Shown here: piece by piece, positions 28,398 through 37,433 of the stretch
How the letters are laid out: each line of letters starts with the position of its first letter
How positions within the stretch are numbered: position 1 is the stretch's first letter
Source: Arthrobacter sp. N199823
Lineage (GTDB): Bacteria; Actinomycetota; Actinomycetes; Actinomycetales; Micrococcaceae
Reading direction: 5' to 3'
Assembly (NCBI RefSeq): GCF_002929705.1
Contig: NZ_PJIN01000004.1
Coordinates: 330,472 to 394,471 of the forward strand
DNA: 64,000 nt
The notes under the pieces: generated by a model
Seen by the model: the letters and a program-made list of their open reading frames with translations, nothing else
The model's database searches: none
Told to the model about the DNA's origin: nothing
Translations under genes and position numbers: made by a program

Positions 28398-28867
28398 CGA
28401 GTAGTCTCCTGAGGCGCTTCCTTACCTAGGAAGCTGGACAGCAGTTCACGCTGAAGGCCAAACATCTCTTCTTTTTCATCCGGTTCACGGTGGTCATAGC
28501 CCATGAGGTGCAACATGCCATGCGTGGTCAGCAGCAGCAGTTCCTCATCCATGGAGTGCCCTGCGGCCACAGCCTGCTCTTGGGCTACTACGGGGCACAG
28601 GACAATATCGCCCAACAAACCGGCAGGGGTGGGATCGCTGGCCGTGCCCGGACGGAGTTCGTCCATGGGGAAGGAGAGTACGTCGGTGGGGCCTGGCTCA
28701 TCCATCCACTCGATGTGGAGTTTTTCCATGGTTTCCAGATCCGCCAGAATCACCGAAACTTCGGTTTGCGGGTGCAGGTGCATGGCGTTGAGGATGTGCC
28801 TGATGAGCTTGACGAGCTCCTCCTCGGGCGCCGGAACGCCCGACTCATTGTTGATTTCGATGCTCAT
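28394..28867 (-). CDS. ybeY: Endoribonuclease YbeY
   Basis: Metal-dependent RNase acting in 16S rRNA 3'-end maturation and ribosome quality control. The 157-residue protein has the zinc motif H116-x3-H120-x5-H126 (HGMLHLMGYDH) and the upstream TDVLSFPMDE signature. It overlaps phoH and the CorC gene by 4 nt at each end, consistent with one operon devoted to ribosome and RNA quality together with era. Confidence 0.95.
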   Translation of the reverse strand: MSIEINNESGVPAPEEELVKLIRHILNAMHLHPQTEVSVILADLETMEKLHIEWMDEPGPTDVLSFPMDELRPGTASDPTPAGLLGDIVLCPVVAQEQAVAAGHSMDEELLLLTTHGMLHLMGYDHREPDEKEEMFGLQRELLSSFLGKEAPQETTR

Positions 28868-29937
28868 CGTGAAGTGCTGTCCTTCGGTTTTGTGGGGCTG
28901 GGATGGGCGTCATCCCAGCTGTTGTAGGCGCTGACAATGGCGCCCACCAGGCGGTGGCGCACCACATCGGTGGCGTCCAGTATGGAGAAGTTGATGTCAT
29001 CAACGTCTCGAAGAATGTCCCTGACCACGCGCAGCCCTGATTTGGTTCCAGAGGGCAGGTCAACTTGGGTGATGTCGCCGGTGACGACAATCTTGGAGCC
29101 GAAGCCCAACCGAGTCAGAAACATTTTCATCTGCTCGGGGGTGGTGTTTTGGGCCTCATCCAAAATGATGAACGCATCGTTGAGGGTGCGTCCTCGCATA
29201 TAAGCCAGCGGAGCCACTTCTATGGTTCCAGCCGCCATGAGTCGCGGGATAGTTTCGGGATCCATCATGTCGTGCAGCGCGTCATAGAGCGGGCGCAGAT
29301 AGGGATCGATTTTGTCGCTCAGAGTTCCAGGCAGGAAGCCCAACCGTTCCCCGGCTTCAACAGCGGGGCGGGTCAGAATGATCCGGCTAACTTCCTTGTG
29401 CTGCAGGGCCTGGACGGCCTTGGCCATGGCCAGATACGTTTTTCCGGTACCAGCCGGGCCAATGCCAAACACCACGGTGTTGCGGTCAATGGCATCGACG
29501 TAGTCTTTTTGATTTGCTGTCTTGGGCCTAATGGTGCGGCCCCTGCTGGAGAGGATGTCGTGGGTCAGGATGTCAACCACTGACACCTCAGGCCGAGACT
29601 TGAGCATGGCAACCAATTGTTCCCACACCCCGGCCGTCATGGCGCTGTCGCGGGCTACCATGCCACGGGCTTCTTCCATGAGGTGCATGATGCGTGGCAC
29701 CACAGAGGTGGGTCCGGTAATGGTCAGGACATTGCCACGGGCCAGAAAAGAAATTCCGGGGTATAGGTTCTCAACTATCCGTAACCCTTCATCTTCGGTG
29801 CCGAGCGTGGCAACCATCTGCTCGGTGGAGCGGAAATGGACCAGTTCGGTGCGTGTGCCGTCGACGGAGTGCGGGAAACGCCCTCCGGGCCCCTCCTCAG
29901 AGGATGGACCGCCGTGGTGTGCTGTTGTCTCTGCCAT
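28864..29937 (-). CDS. ybeZ: PhoH-like/YbeZ ATPase
   Basis: Cytosolic RNA-associated ATPase of 357 residues that partners YbeY in many bacteria. The N-terminal KH-like segment (about 35-120) precedes a helicase-like core with Walker A GPAGTGKT, Walker B IILDEAQN and VTGDITQVDLP. The initiation codon is the ATG at 29937. In most actinobacteria rsmE lies directly upstream; here an opposite-strand lipoprotein gene and repeats separate them, so ybeZ should have its own promoter in the 29938-30314 gap. Confidence 0.93.
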   Translation of the reverse strand: MAETTAHHGGPSSEEGPGGRFPHSVDGTRTELVHFRSTEQMVATLGTEDEGLRIVENLYPGISFLARGNVLTITGPTSVVPRIMHLMEEARGMVARDSAMTAGVWEQLVAMLKSRPEVSVVDILTHDILSSRGRTIRPKTANQKDYVDAIDRNTVVFGIGPAGTGKTYLAMAKAVQALQHKEVSRIILTRPAVEAGERLGFLPGTLSDKIDPYLRPLYDALHDMMDPETIPRLMAAGTIEVAPLAYMRGRTLNDAFIILDEAQNTTPEQMKMFLTRLGFGSKIVVTGDITQVDLPSGTKSGLRVVRDILRDVDDINFSILDATDVVRHRLVGAIVSAYNSWDDAHPSPTKPKDSTSR

Positions 29938-30314
29938 AAGTCCGGCCTATCGAGGCCTGAAATCTCTCCTTGGTTGTACCGGCTTTTAGCTCCGGCTATC
30001 TGGCTCTTTCTACGTAGAGTCAATTCTAATGCACGGCCTCGTCATAGTGCCCCTACCATTTCCCCACAGGGCCCAAAACCCCGCTGCGCAACTCCAATAC
30101 ACACTGTTCATCGAGTCTGCAAGCTACCTGCGAGAAGTGTTTCGATACGGTTTCAGTTCTCACCAACGGGCCAATTCCAGCGCATCCGGACATTCTCCTG
30201 TGCCAAGCTAGATAGTGTTCACGGCCTTGTGGGGATGCTTGGAACAGCCCAATTCTCCTCATGGATTGCGGCCTATAACCATCTTTGTCAACAGAAATAG
30301 TGAGATAACTCCCC
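29938..30314. other. Gap between ybeZ and the GerMN gene
   Basis: 377 bp between divergent genes. I see GGCC-rich inverted repeats next to the ybeZ start, a 10-bp palindrome TCTACGTAGA at 30009-30018 and no credible reading frame. It must hold the promoters of both neighbours, but no -10 box stands out. Confidence 0.5.
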
Positions 30315-31313
30315 ATGCGTTCCTTGCCCCCTGCGCCAACACCACGGAACGGCGCCTGCGCCATCCGTGATGTCAAAGCGCAGCGGACAGCGCAGCGGTA
30401 TCGAACCGTAGACAAAATCGCAATTGTGGCGCTTTCGGTGACGTTGCTGTTGGGCGGCTGCACCTCAGGCAATGGTGAGAACCATGACACTTCGATGCCA
30501 GCCACCGTGTCGTCCTCAGCAGCCGGGATGGTGACTAGCGCTCCACTGGAAACAGCAACGTCCGCTGAAACCCTGCCGGTCTACTGGCTCGGGCACAGCA
30601 ATGATGAGGTGTTCCTCTACAGGGAGTTCCGTTCCTCCACCAACGCCGATGAGCCCATTGTCGCGGCATTGCGCACCATGATGAGCGAGAAGCCCTTGGA
30701 CCCCGACCACTTCACCCTATGGAACAGTCCTTCCCGGCTGGGTGCTTCAATTTCAGCCAAGAACGTCATCACAGTTGACGTCTCTGCCGACGCCTTTGGC
30801 CAAAAAGTGGATACCGGCCTGGCCCAACGCTCCATCGCCCAGCTGGTGTACACGGCCACTGCGGCTGCAGCGATGGCAGGACTGGTTGACACCACCACAC
30901 CCATCCAGGTCTCTGTTTTGGTTGATGGACACACAGGCTACAACGCTTTCGGCGAAGTCTCGCTAGATAAGCCCCTCACCCGCAACCCTGACTTTGTGGC
31001 ACCGATCTGGATCATCGATCCCGCCCAAGGCTCCACGTACAAGAAAGTCCCCCTCAAGGTGACTGGGCAAGGTGTCTCCCCCACCGGGACCCTGTCCTGG
31101 CAGCTGTCCCTAGTCAATGACGGCAAAGTGTCCAGAGACTACCTCAGCGGTACCGTCAACATTCCCGCGGGCCCCAATGAGCTGGGCGAATTCACCTTCA
31201 GCCTGGTTCCTCCGCCGGGTAGTTACGAGCTCTCGATTTTCATCAACGACCCCATGCTGCCGGGCCGAAAAATCGGCATCGACAGCAAACTGGTCACGAT
31301 AGCTACCCCTTAG
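30315..31313 (+). CDS. GerMN/Gmad2-domain lipoprotein
   Basis: Predicted secreted lipoprotein, 332 residues. The hydrophobic signal core (IAIVALSVTLLLGGC) ends in lipobox LGGC at about residue 55, unusually far from the N terminus; no closer in-frame start was found. A GerMN domain follows (about 88-210), then a Gmad2 immunoglobulin-like domain (about 225-330, IWIIDPAQGSTYKKVPLKVTG and PPPGSYELSIF). These domains occur in spore germination proteins but also in many non-sporulating actinobacteria as cell-surface lipoproteins. The gene lies on the opposite strand inside the rsmE-ybeZ interval of an otherwise one-directional cluster. Confidence 0.85.
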   Translation: MRSLPPAPTPRNGACAIRDVKAQRTAQRYRTVDKIAIVALSVTLLLGGCTSGNGENHDTSMPATVSSSAAGMVTSAPLETATSAETLPVYWLGHSNDEVFLYREFRSSTNADEPIVAALRTMMSEKPLDPDHFTLWNSPSRLGASISAKNVITVDVSADAFGQKVDTGLAQRSIAQLVYTATAAAAMAGLVDTTTPIQVSVLVDGHTGYNAFGEVSLDKPLTRNPDFVAPIWIIDPAQGSTYKKVPLKVTGQGVSPTGTLSWQLSLVNDGKVSRDYLSGTVNIPAGPNELGEFTFSLVPPPGSYELSIFINDPMLPGRKIGIDSKLVTIATP

Positions 31314-31523
31314 CCCACGCGCCCGAGGGACCCGCATCGAGCTAGCGAACCGTCAGCGGCGTGGTTGGGCCCACGCGCCCGAGGGACCCGCGGCGAGCTA
31401 GCGAACCGTCAGCGGCGTGGTTGGGCCCACGCGCCCGAGGGACCCGCGGCGAGCTGGCGAGCAGTGGGAGGGCGTGGGGACCAGCGGCGAGCTAGCGAGC
31501 AGTGGGAGGGCGTGGGGACCAGC
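31313..31523. repeat. Two adjoining tandem repeat families (56 bp and 38 bp)
   Basis: Family A starts GCCCACGCGCCCGAGGGACC at 31313, 31369 and 31425, spaced exactly 56 bp. Family B, a 38-bp unit containing GGCGAGCTAGCGAGCAG, occurs at 31448 and 31486 and begins again at 31524. Unit A resembles the complement of the 13171-13274 repeat. Family B extends into the 3' end of rsmE and encodes its last residues. Confidence 0.88.
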
Positions 31524-32298
31524 GGCCAAGTTCCTGACTCAGAAGTACGACGGCGGCCGGTCCGGCAGTCGAGGAGCGCAGGACATGGTGGCCCAGAAGC
31601 GCAGTCCGTGCGCCGGCAGCCGTGAAGGCCGCAACTTCTGCGCTACTCATGCCACCTTCCGGGCCAACGATCATGAGAACAGTTTGGGGACCGGTTGCCG
31701 GGGCACCGGGTGCAGCGAGAGCATCCTGCCATTGGCGGGCAACGGCCGCCACAGAGTCCGTGGCGTCTTCGTGCAAAATCAAGGCGAGCCCGGAGGCTGC
31801 AATCGCCTCACAGACGCCCGCCGTTCCCACCAGAGAGCCGACGCTCGGGACGGTTGAACGCCGCGCCTGCTTGGCGGCGGCAGCTACTACCTGACGCCAC
31901 TTCTCCGGGCCTTTGACGGCCTTGTCCATCTTCCAGCGCACGATAGAACGTTCGGCCTGCCACGGCAGCACGGCGTCAATACCGAGTTCCGTGGCCATTT
32001 CAATGGCCAACTCATCCCGGTCACCCTTGGCTAGTGCCTGAATCAAGGTGAAGGACAGCGTTGGGGCAGATTCACGCTCAATCCGTTCCACCTGCACCGT
32101 CAACAGCCCCTTTTCGGCGCTACTGACAGTGCAGGACAAACGCAGCCCGGCGCCGTCGCACATGTCAACCGACTCACCTGTGGCCAGGCGCTTCACGGTT
32201 GTGGCATGCCGGCCCTCAGCACCGCCCAAAGTGAAACTCGAGCCGGGGATGAGCCCGGCAAGCTCTGAAGGATCGGCGTAGAAGACTGGATTGCTCAT
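31492..32298 (-). CDS. rsmE: 16S rRNA (uracil1498-N3)-methyltransferase
   Basis: SPOUT-class methyltransferase modifying U1498 of 16S rRNA. The 268-residue protein has an N-terminal PUA-like domain (residues 1-75) and the knotted methyl-donor site with LMIVGPEGGMS and LRSSTAGPAAVV. The final nine residues (WSPRPPTAR) and the stop codon lie within the 38-bp tandem repeat, so the C terminus is repeat-derived. The ATG lies 6 nt after the dnaJ stop. Confidence 0.94.
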   Translation of the reverse strand: MSNPVFYADPSELAGLIPGSSFTLGGAEGRHATTVKRLATGESVDMCDGAGLRLSCTVSSAEKGLLTVQVERIERESAPTLSFTLIQALAKGDRDELAIEMATELGIDAVLPWQAERSIVRWKMDKAVKGPEKWRQVVAAAAKQARRSTVPSVGSLVGTAGVCEAIAASGLALILHEDATDSVAAVARQWQDALAAPGAPATGPQTVLMIVGPEGGMSSAEVAAFTAAGARTALLGHHVLRSSTAGPAAVVLLSQELGRWSPRPPTAR

Positions 32299-32304
32299 GG
32301 GCGT

Positions 32305-33450
32305 TTAGAGGTTGCCCAGCTTATCCCGCAGCTTGGCGAACATGCCGCCGCTGGAGACCAGCTTGCCTTCGGTGAACGTTTCCCCACGCAGGGCAGCGAG
32401 CTGCTTCAGAAGTGCTTCCTGTTCGGCGTCGGGCTTGGTGGGCGTCTCAACATGGATGTGCACCTTCAAATCGCCTCGGCCAAAGCCGCGCAAGTGGGTC
32501 ACGCCCAAGCTGCGTAGGTTGATGACTTCACCGGCTTGGGTGCCGGGCTTGATGCTGATGGGCTGTTCGCCGTCGAAGGTTTCGAAATTCAGCTCGGTGC
32601 CCAACGCCGCTGCGGTCATGGGGACGCTCAGTGTGGCGTGCAGGTCATCGCCTTCGCGCATGAAGTTGGGATCGTTGTTGACCTTCATCTCCACGTACAG
32701 ATCGCCAGCGGGGCCGCCGGCAGGGCCGGCCTCGCCCTGGTTGGCCAGCTGGATCCGGGTGCCCGTACCCACGCCGGCCGGAACCTTGATGGTGAGCGTG
32801 CGGCGGTTGCGGACACGGCCTTCGCCCATGCATTCGTTGCACGGATCGATGATCATGGTGCCGAAGCCCTGGCAGGAGTTGCACGTAGCCAAGGTCATGA
32901 CGTTGCCCAGGATGGAGCGCATGGGACGCTGGATCTGGCCAGCACCGTGGCAAACATCGCACGTGGTGGGTGAGGTGCCTTCACGGCAGCAACTGCCTTC
33001 ACACGTGGGGCAGGTGACGGCCGTATCGATTTCCAGTTTCTTGTTGACTCCGAAAACTGCTTCGCGAAGTTCGACGCGGACTGTGATGAGCGCATCCTGA
33101 CCGCGGCGCATGCGTGACGCGGGGCCGCGGCCCCCGCCTCCTCCACCGGAACCGCCGAAGAAGGTCTCGAAGATGTCCTGGAAAGCGAATCCGTCGCCAC
33201 CATATCCGGCTCCTCCGCCACCGCCGCCAACATCGTTGCCGTTCTCGTTGCCTGTGGTGTCATAAATGCGTCGCTTCTGCGGGTCCGACAGTACTTCATA
33301 GGCGTGTGTGACAGCCTTGAACCGGTCCTGGGCATCAGGGGCGTCGTTGACATCTGGGTGGAACTTGCGGGCAAGCTTGCGGTAGGACTTCTTAATTTCC
33401 TCGGCGGTTGCGTCGCGGGCGACGCCCAATGCATCGTAATGGTTGCTCAA
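32305..33450 (-). CDS. dnaJ: Chaperone DnaJ
   Basis: Hsp40 co-chaperone that stimulates DnaK. The 381 residues comprise the J domain (about 3-68) with HPD at 31-33, a glycine-rich linker (about 75-110), a four-repeat zinc domain (about 130-215) and two substrate-binding beta domains. The first zinc repeat reads CPTCEGSCC rather than CxxCxGxG, a variant I believe occurs in the DnaJ2 copies of actinobacteria. The TTG start at 33450 is supported by GAGAG; no ATG fits. It lies between hrcA and rsmE, so it is the heat-regulated copy rather than the one linked to dnaK. Confidence 0.95.
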   Translation of the reverse strand: MSNHYDALGVARDATAEEIKKSYRKLARKFHPDVNDAPDAQDRFKAVTHAYEVLSDPQKRRIYDTTGNENGNDVGGGGGGAGYGGDGFAFQDIFETFFGGSGGGGGGRGPASRMRRGQDALITVRVELREAVFGVNKKLEIDTAVTCPTCEGSCCREGTSPTTCDVCHGAGQIQRPMRSILGNVMTLATCNSCQGFGTMIIDPCNECMGEGRVRNRRTLTIKVPAGVGTGTRIQLANQGEAGPAGGPAGDLYVEMKVNNDPNFMREGDDLHATLSVPMTAAALGTELNFETFDGEQPISIKPGTQAGEVINLRSLGVTHLRGFGRGDLKVHIHVETPTKPDAEQEALLKQLAALRGETFTEGKLVSSGGMFAKLRDKLGNL

Positions 33451-33483
33451 AGTGTTGCTCTCTTTTGTTGACTCGGTGGCCGC

Positions 33484-34506
33484 TTAGCTGGCCAAAATTC
33501 TCGACAAGTACTGGGCCACGGCGCGAACGCTGGCCATGGTGTTGGGGTAATCCATTCTGGTGGGGCCAACCACACCGAGCTTGGCATTTTCGCCAGGCAC
33601 GTAACTGGTAGCCACCACAGAGGCCTCGGCCAAGGAATCGTGGGGGTTCTCGCGGCCGATCACGACTGCCATTCCCAACGAATCCTGGGCCATTGCCTCC
33701 AGTAGACGTAGCAGCACCACCTGCTCCTCCAGAGCATCCAGCACTGGGCCGATACTCAGCGGAAAGTCATTGTTGGACCGGGCTAAATTAGCCGTGCCCG
33801 CCATGACAATGCGGTCCTCGCGGGCGTTGTGTGCCAGCAGCGCGAGCCCTTGGGCCAGCCGAGTGGCAGCGCTTTGCTCCACTGCTGCAACATCGAGGGG
33901 AATCTTTGCCACAGCTGCGGGTAGCTGGGCCACTGTCAGCCCATTGAGCCCGGCCATGAAAATTTTCCGCAGTCCGGCAAGGACCTCGTCATCGACGGCG
34001 GCGCCCAGGTCAATGACGTTTTGCTCCACTTTGCCAGAGGCAAGGATCAGCACCACCAGAACCTGATGGGCTGCCAGTGAAACAAACTCAATGTGGCGAA
34101 CAGTTGCCGCGGTGGTGCGCGGATACTGGACAACAGCTACCTGATTGGTCAGGTGCGCCAGCGTCCGGACTGTGCGTTCCAAAACATCATCAAGATCGGT
34201 AGGCCCATCCAGCAATACCGAAATGGCTCGCCGTTCAGCAGCAGACAACGGTTTGACGGAGGCGATCTGATCCACGAAGAGCCGGTATCCGGCATCCGTG
34301 GGGATACGGCCCGAGCTGGTGTGCGGGGCGGTGATTAGCCCCTCTTCTTCCAACGCGGCCATGTCATTGCGGATGGTAGCGCTGGAAACGCCCAGGTGGT
34401 GCCGTTCGACCAAAGCTTTGGAGCCCACAGGTTCACGTGAATGCACATAATCTTCAACAATGGCCCGTAGGACTTCCAATTTCCGTGGCTCACTCATGCC
34501 TGGCAC
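33484..34506 (-). CDS. hrcA: Heat-inducible transcription repressor HrcA
   Basis: Repressor of class I heat-shock genes that binds CIRCE elements and needs GroEL for activity. The 340-residue protein has an N-terminal winged helix (about 1-75, including SKALVERHHLGVSSATIRND) and the GAF-like HrcA core. The ATG at 34506 follows AAAGGAGGTG. A CIRCE element lies 71 bp upstream, so the operon is self-repressed and dnaJ and probably rsmE are co-regulated with it. Confidence 0.96.
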   Translation of the reverse strand: MPGMSEPRKLEVLRAIVEDYVHSREPVGSKALVERHHLGVSSATIRNDMAALEEEGLITAPHTSSGRIPTDAGYRLFVDQIASVKPLSAAERRAISVLLDGPTDLDDVLERTVRTLAHLTNQVAVVQYPRTTAATVRHIEFVSLAAHQVLVVLILASGKVEQNVIDLGAAVDDEVLAGLRKIFMAGLNGLTVAQLPAAVAKIPLDVAAVEQSAATRLAQGLALLAHNAREDRIVMAGTANLARSNNDFPLSIGPVLDALEEQVVLLRLLEAMAQDSLGMAVVIGRENPHDSLAEASVVATSYVPGENAKLGVVGPTRMDYPNTMASVRAVAQYLSRILAS

Positions 34507-34576
34507 CTCCTTTCAGCCTTTTCACCGCACAAATTTTCTTCGTAGGGCATGCCTGGCGGCACTTGATAACTAACTT

Positions 34577-34603
34577 TTAGCACTCTACCCAACCAAGTGC
34601 TAA
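34577..34603 (-). promoter_or_regulatory. CIRCE operator upstream of hrcA
   Basis: TTAGCACTC (34577-34585), a 9-nt spacer, then AAGTGCTAA (34595-34603): the canonical CIRCE repeat with a single change (A for G) in the second arm. On the - strand TTAGAC, a 17-nt spacer and TAGAGT form a promoter whose -10 lies inside the element. Confidence 0.92.
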
Positions 34604-34776
34604 GTCTAATACCTTTTCAGGCCGCCTCCCCCTGACTGATCCACAGGCCGGCCGGGCACGCCACGGCCCGCAACTGCCGCTGCCACGGGGGTAGACACAG
34701 CACGCGATAGCATGGCTTTTCACCCAGTAGCGTTCGCCATGAGCGTTTCTTTGAGCGTCAAGAGTCAGGTTCCTCT

Positions 34777-35640
34777 ATGCATTTCAATGACGTATCCCAC
34801 CATCAGTGGGGTCCACAGGATCTCAGCACCCCTCCGGAACGGGTGCTGCGAAAAATCGAAGCCCGCCCAGGCCTCGTGGTGGAGGATGTCCAGACAGGCT
34901 GGGTAGGTGCTGTGGCGCGTCTGGAGAAGTCCGGTGGCATGCACATTGTGGAACTCGCCGACAGACGAGAGAAGATCCGTGCCTTCCCGCTCGGATTCGG
35001 CTTCCTACTGGAAGGCGAACCCATTGAACTCATCGCCCCCATGGCTGCCGCAGCCAAGCAGGTATTGCGCACCGCTTCTGGTTCCGTCAAGGTCACCGGA
35101 GACAGGGCCAAGGTTGCTAAGGCCAGCCGAATCTGGGTGGAGGGCAAGCACGACGCCGAGCTCGTCGAGAAGGTCTGGGGAGACGATTTACGGGTGGAGG
35201 GAATCGTGGTGGAGCCCCTGCGAGGAATTGACGATCTTGCCGCGGCCGTGGCCGATTTCAGCCCCGGTCCTAACCGCCGCTTGGGCATTCTGGTGGACCA
35301 TTTGGTGCCCGGCTCCAAAGAAACTCGCATTGTGGCGAATCTCATGAAAAACGCTGGCGTGCGGGCGAATGTGTTAGTGGTGGGTCACCCCTATGTTGAT
35401 GTTTGGCAAGCCATCAAACCTGCCACTTTAGGGATACCGGCATGGCCGGTTATCCCGCGAACAGTGGAATGGAAGGTGGGAATCTTGAGAGCCTTTGGCT
35501 GGCCGCACACCACTGCAGAGGACATTGGATTGGGCTGGCAGAGGTTGCTTTCACGCGTGAGTTCCTACTCCGACTTGGAGCCTTCATTACTAGGCCGTGT
35601 CGAGGAAGTCATTGATTTCCTGACAGCACCCGTATCCTAG
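34777..35640 (+). CDS. DUF3097-family protein
   Basis: Conserved actinobacterial protein of unknown role, 287 residues, soluble. An N-terminal beta-rich part (about 28-95, PGLVVEDVQTGWVGAVARLE) is followed by a TOPRIM-like segment (about 112-200) with IWVEGKHDAELVEKVWG and ILVDHLVPGSKETRI, which resembles the acidic metal-binding pattern of nucleotidyl- or nuclease-type TOPRIM folds. That resemblance is my reading and no activity is known. It is divergent from hrcA and followed 56 bp later by a small membrane protein. Confidence 0.82.
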   Translation: MHFNDVSHHQWGPQDLSTPPERVLRKIEARPGLVVEDVQTGWVGAVARLEKSGGMHIVELADRREKIRAFPLGFGFLLEGEPIELIAPMAAAAKQVLRTASGSVKVTGDRAKVAKASRIWVEGKHDAELVEKVWGDDLRVEGIVVEPLRGIDDLAAAVADFSPGPNRRLGILVDHLVPGSKETRIVANLMKNAGVRANVLVVGHPYVDVWQAIKPATLGIPAWPVIPRTVEWKVGILRAFGWPHTTAEDIGLGWQRLLSRVSSYSDLEPSLLGRVEEVIDFLTAPVS

Positions 35641-35696
35641 ACTAAGGGCCATGATCTTTCACGCCCGTAGCTTCGCATGTTGAAAGGCCTGTAACT

Positions 35697-36107
35697 GTGA
35701 GCCACCCGGCCAACCAGAAAAATCAAAACAACCAGGGCAACGTTGTTCCCGTGGTACCCCTCACCCCCTCAGAAGACAAGCAGTGGGCTTTCATGTCCCA
35801 TTGCGGTGGCATTTTGGGTTGCGTTCCGTCGCTGTTGATTTACAAGTTCATGGCGCCCCGCGGCCGTTTTACGGCACAGGAATCCAAAGAAGCCCTGAAC
35901 TTCACGCTGATCCCCACCTTGGTGGCGGTCCTCTTGAACATCGTGGCTTTTATCCTGCAGATGATCAAGCCTGGATCCGGCACACCCTTTTCCCTGTTGG
36001 CACTGCTGATCTGGGCTCTCCTGACCGTATTCGCCATCATTGGCGCTGTGCGGGTCAACAACGGCCAGCCTTACCGTTACCCGATGAATCCGCGGCTGAT
36101 CAAATAA
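35697..36107 (+). CDS. DUF4870-family small membrane protein
   Basis: 136-residue integral membrane protein of unknown function. An Asn/Gln-rich cytoplasmic N terminus (1-27) is followed by three hydrophobic segments (about 37-52, 72-91 and 97-117); the pattern EDKQWAFMSHCGGILG is typical of DUF4870. The GTG start follows GAAAGG. A strong terminator lies 26 nt after the stop. Confidence 0.85.
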   Translation: MSHPANQKNQNNQGNVVPVVPLTPSEDKQWAFMSHCGGILGCVPSLLIYKFMAPRGRFTAQESKEALNFTLIPTLVAVLLNIVAFILQMIKPGSGTPFSLLALLIWALLTVFAIIGAVRVNNGQPYRYPMNPRLIK

Positions 36108-36133
36108 CGCAGACGTTTTTGGTTTTTTAACGC

Positions 36134-36168
36134 CGAAGGGGCCAGTTCATGACGAACTGGCCCCTTCG
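36134..36168. terminator. Terminator between convergent DUF4870 gene and hemW
   Basis: A 15-bp perfect stem (36134-36148 with 36154-36168) with a 5-nt loop and T-rich sequence on both sides, able to act in both directions. Confidence 0.85.
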
Positions 36169-36203
36169 TATTTTCCTCTGCGTTTCCACAAGGAATCGTT
36201 CAA

Positions 36204-37433
36204 CTAGTCCAAGAGGGCCCGTGTTACGGCGTCGCCCAGCAGCCGGCCCTTGAGCGTGAGCACCAAGGTACCAGCAAAGGCCTTGACAGGGTCCACGAGT
36301 TCCCCGGCGATGAGCCCCGCAATAGCTTTGCGTGCGGCTGGAGACAGCGTCTCAATGACCAGCCCTTCTTTCAGCCGTGAGACCAGCATGATGCGTTCAA
36401 GCTCGCGGGTATCGGCGTCGAGAGTTTCACGCCCGGCCGCCGGCGATTCACCGTTATCCAGACGGTTAGCGTAGGCCGTGGGGTGCTTAACGTTCCACCA
36501 GCGCACACCACCCATATGTGAGTGTGAGCCTGGCCCAATCCCCCACCAGTCGTCCCCACGCCAATAGGCCAGGTTGTGCTGACAGGCGTCCTGCGGTGTG
36601 CGGGACCAGTTACTGACCTCATACCAAGACAAGCCGGCCTCTTGAAAGAGCCGATCGGCAAGTTCGTATTTGGCGGCATGGTCGTCGTCGTCAATGTTAG
36701 GGACCTGGCCGCGGCGGATCTGAGCGGCTAGCTTGGTCCCCTCCTCCACAATTAGAGAGTAGGCAGAGATATGGTCCGGCTCATAGCTCAGCGCTGTGCG
36801 CACCGAGGTTTCCCAGTCCGCGAAGCTCTCCCCCGGCGTGCCGTAGATCAAGTCGACACTGACCCGCAGGCCAACCTCGCGCGCCCACGCAACCGCCTGC
36901 GGAACCTTCTCCGGGTTGTGGGTACGATCCAAGACCTTGAGGACGTGCGGCACAGCCGACTGCATGCCGAAGGACACGCGAGTGAATCCGCCGTCGAACA
37001 ACTCCTGCAGGGACTCCCGAGTGACTGAATCCGGGTTGGCCTCGGTGGTCACCTCGGCGCCGTCCTCAATCCCCCACTGCTCGATGGCGGCACCCAAAAT
37101 GCGGGTGAGGTCGCTGGCAGGCAGGAGCGTTGGGGTGCCGCCACCAAAGAAGACTGTGCTCAGCTTTCTGGCGGGCAGGCCCGACGCCACCATGGCCTTG
37201 GCGGCAAATTCCACCTCACGAACGGCAGTGCCAGCGTAGGCATCCTGGGACGCTCCACCCCCGAGCTCGGTGGCCGTGTAGGTGTTGAAATCGCAGTAGC
37301 CGCAGCGTACAGCACAAAAAGGAATGTGCGCGTACAAGCTGAATTTACGGACGGAAGCACCGACGGCAGCCTGCGCGGGCAGGACGCCGTCGGCCGGAGC
37401 CGGGTCCCCGAGGGGCAGCGCAGATGGTGTCAC
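36204..37433 (-). CDS. hemW: Radical SAM haem chaperone HemW-like protein
   Basis: Radical SAM protein of the coproporphyrinogen oxidase-like family; HemW members bind haem and deliver it to respiratory enzymes. Cluster cysteines are C40, C44 and C47 (FCAVRCGYC), followed by the GGGTPTLL segment and a C-terminal HemN_C region. At 409 residues it is standard length. It overlaps lepA by 4 nt. With the respiratory genes in this window a role in haem handling is plausible, but true HemN activity is not expected because the N-terminal HemN region is missing. Confidence 0.92.
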   Translation of the reverse strand: MTPSALPLGDPAPADGVLPAQAAVGASVRKFSLYAHIPFCAVRCGYCDFNTYTATELGGGASQDAYAGTAVREVEFAAKAMVASGLPARKLSTVFFGGGTPTLLPASDLTRILGAAIEQWGIEDGAEVTTEANPDSVTRESLQELFDGGFTRVSFGMQSAVPHVLKVLDRTHNPEKVPQAVAWAREVGLRVSVDLIYGTPGESFADWETSVRTALSYEPDHISAYSLIVEEGTKLAAQIRRGQVPNIDDDDHAAKYELADRLFQEAGLSWYEVSNWSRTPQDACQHNLAYWRGDDWWGIGPGSHSHMGGVRWWNVKHPTAYANRLDNGESPAAGRETLDADTRELERIMLVSRLKEGLVIETLSPAARKAIAGLIAGELVDPVKAFAGTLVLTLKGRLLGDAVTRALLD

